From assembly GCA_009783355.1 (NCBI GenBank), contig WRHH01000011.1, positions 1-64,000 of the forward strand: 64,000 nt of DNA. The letters run 5' to 3'. A program made the position numbers and the translations under genes. Numbering within the stretch: the stretch's first letter is position 1; each line of letters starts with the position of its first letter. Below are positions 62,724-64,000 of this stretch, one piece after another. Origin of the DNA: Synergistaceae bacterium (lineage in GTDB: Bacteria > Synergistota > Synergistia > Synergistales > Aminobacteriaceae). The notes beneath the pieces were generated by a model. It was not told the DNA's origin and made no database searches. It worked only from the letters and a program-made list of their open reading frames with translations.

Positions 62724-63830
62724 GTGACCGAATCAAATAGAATTGAATATAAATTAACTCTGACCGATAAATTTGAACGTGAAGTTGTTGCCTTTCTCAA
62801 TTACAGTGAAGGCGGAATTATCTATATCGGCGTTGATAATGAAGGTAATATCATAGGCGTTAATGACATTGACGATACGCAACTCAAAATAGTGGACAGG
62901 ATACGCAATAATATAAGCCCGTCGACTTTGGGGCTATTTGATGTTGTCCTTGAAAAACTGGAAGATAAACCGGTAGTCAAGATAATTATTTCAAGTGGAA
63001 CGGAAAAACCATACTACATTAAAAGCAAAGGACGTTCCGAGTCCGGTTGTTTTATTCGAGTTGGAAACTCTGCTCAGCCGATGACGTCGCAGATGATAGA
63101 CGTACTCTACCAGCGCTACAATCGTATAACTCTCGGCAGGATGCCTTCTCCGCGAGGAGGGCTGACATTTAGGCAACTCAGAATCTATTACGATGGAAAA
63201 GGTCTGGAACTGAATGAACGCTTCAAGAGCAGCCTTGAAATGCTGACTCTTGACGGCAGTGATAATTATGTCGGTTATCTTCTTGCCGACGAAAACGGAG
63301 TCTCAATGAAGGTTGCTAAATATGCCGGAACGGACAAAGTGGATCTTATTGAGAATGAGGAATATGGTTACTGTTGCCTTGTCAAAGCGACAGAGCGCAT
63401 TCTCGATAAGCTGACTGTGGAAAACAAGACTTTCGCAAAGATAACGCCAACTGTCCGGTTGGAAAAAAACATGGTTAATAAAGTTGCTCTCCGGGAAGCT
63501 GTTATAAACGCCATTGTTCATAACGACTATAGTAGCGGTGTGACGCCGTTGATTGAGTTGTACTCAGACAAAATAAACATCACATCCTACGGCGGCTTGG
63601 TTGATGGCATGACTCAGGAGGATTTTTTCTCGTGCTATTCCAAACCTCGTAACCGTGAACTGATGCGAATTTTTAGAGATATGGAACTTGTGGAACAAAT
63701 CGGTTCCGGTATGAGCCGAATATTAAAAGTATATGATCGTTCTATTTTCAAATTCACACCAAACTTTTTAACAGTTTCATTCCCAACGGAAGAAAGTTTT
63801 GTGGAAAATAATTTATTCAATTCCGCTTAA
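62724..63830 (+). CDS. AlbA_2/Schlafen-domain ATP-binding regulator
   Basis: A 368-residue protein beginning at GTG 62724 after AAGGAG. The N-terminal AlbA_2 (Schlafen-like) domain shows ESNRIEYKLTLTDKFEREVV, AFLNYSEGGIIYIGVDNEGN and SGCFIRVGNSAQPM. The C-terminal half contains a GHKL-like ATPase part (ALREAVINAIVHNDYSS; YSDKINITSYGGL; NRELMRIFRDMELVEQIGSG). Such proteins are widespread putative transcriptional regulators or defence-linked factors with no settled function. It stands alone. Confidence 0.85.
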   Translation: MTESNRIEYKLTLTDKFEREVVAFLNYSEGGIIYIGVDNEGNIIGVNDIDDTQLKIVDRIRNNISPSTLGLFDVVLEKLEDKPVVKIIISSGTEKPYYIKSKGRSESGCFIRVGNSAQPMTSQMIDVLYQRYNRITLGRMPSPRGGLTFRQLRIYYDGKGLELNERFKSSLEMLTLDGSDNYVGYLLADENGVSMKVAKYAGTDKVDLIENEEYGYCCLVKATERILDKLTVENKTFAKITPTVRLEKNMVNKVALREAVINAIVHNDYSSGVTPLIELYSDKINITSYGGLVDGMTQEDFFSCYSKPRNRELMRIFRDMELVEQIGSGMSRILKVYDRSIFKFTPNFLTVSFPTEESFVENNLFNSA

Positions 63831-63935
63831 TATCTAATTTCTCAAAAGAACCGCTTAATTATACAGAGTGGTAGTACGGGCATTTTGTTGGCATTTCTTT
63901 GTAAGCGTACAAATAGAATACGGGGAGGTAAAGAT

Positions 63936-64000
63936 ATGTTCGTAAAATATTCAAAAAAGACTTTGAGGACGCTTAAACTTATTCTGGCAATTACACTCAT
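63936..64000 (+). CDS. Start of an exported or membrane protein (cut by window edge)
   Basis: ATG 63936 follows GGGGAGGT at 63922-63929. The 21 visible codons read MFVKYSKKTLRTLKLILAIT, a basic start then a hydrophobic stretch, as in a signal peptide or first membrane helix. Nothing more can be said. Confidence 0.55.
   Translation, partial: MFVKYSKKTLRTLKLILAITL

Overview
The window is about 64 kb of chromosome from a bacterium of roughly 45% GC, most probably a gut- or digester-associated member of the Synergistota. Two things point there: the Ig-domain protein at 22117-23202 ends in a Gly/Ser-Cys, membrane helix, basic tail resembling the Synerg-CTERM sorting signal, and the gene mix (periplasmic M20 and M14 peptidases, TRAP transporter, KduI, PilY1-like pilus adhesin) fits. 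This assignment is inference; no rRNA gene is present to confirm it.

1-16 kb is mostly core genome: the 3' part of a pilY1-like gene, an InlB-repeat secreted protein, rpsT with tRNA-Pro, a DinG-type helicase, a vapBC module, alaS-ruvX, an HdeD-like membrane protein, then the translation cluster tRNA-Thr/Tyr/Thr, rpmG, tRNA-Trp, secE, nusG, rplK, rplA, L10 leader, rplJ, rplL. rplL is not followed by rpoB; convergent rarA and a cysteine hydrolase come next. 16-23 kb holds a 2-hydroxyacid dehydrogenase and a small accessory island: a YhcG-type PDDEXK protein, a P-loop NTPase overlapping a TPR protein with about twelve 42-residue repeats, and the 3' end of a group II intron. 23-29 kb returns to core genes (ileS, tex, tRNA-Ala).

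29-46 kb is a mosaic accessory region: a MITE-like element, a second vapBC-like pair, two HipA-like kinases (one fused to an HTH), a large M14 carboxypeptidase with an odd tandem-repeat leader, a beta-helix protein, the vWA-PP2C-kinase 'TerY-P' triad, a DUF4143 ATPase, and a Fic protein whose promoter lies inside an inverted repeat. 46-56 kb is an envelope/stress cluster (SH3-like, DUF3592, M48 protease, beta-helix/ankyrin protein with an in-frame stop, DUF2207, LemA), a broken vanX-like gene, and a Ro60/TROVE gene directly followed by a sequence that folds like a Y RNA. 56-61 kb has kduI, a complete TRAP transporter in P-M-Q order and a kduD relic, suggesting uronate catabolism that has partly decayed. 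An exported M20 hydrolase, an AlbA_2/Schlafen-type regulator and the start of one more exported protein close the window.

The strongest leads are the Ro plus candidate Y RNA locus, the NTPase/TPR pair, the three-copy MITE-like family, and a series of recent gene remnants (vanX, kduD, vapC, alpha/beta hydrolase) showing active remodelling.
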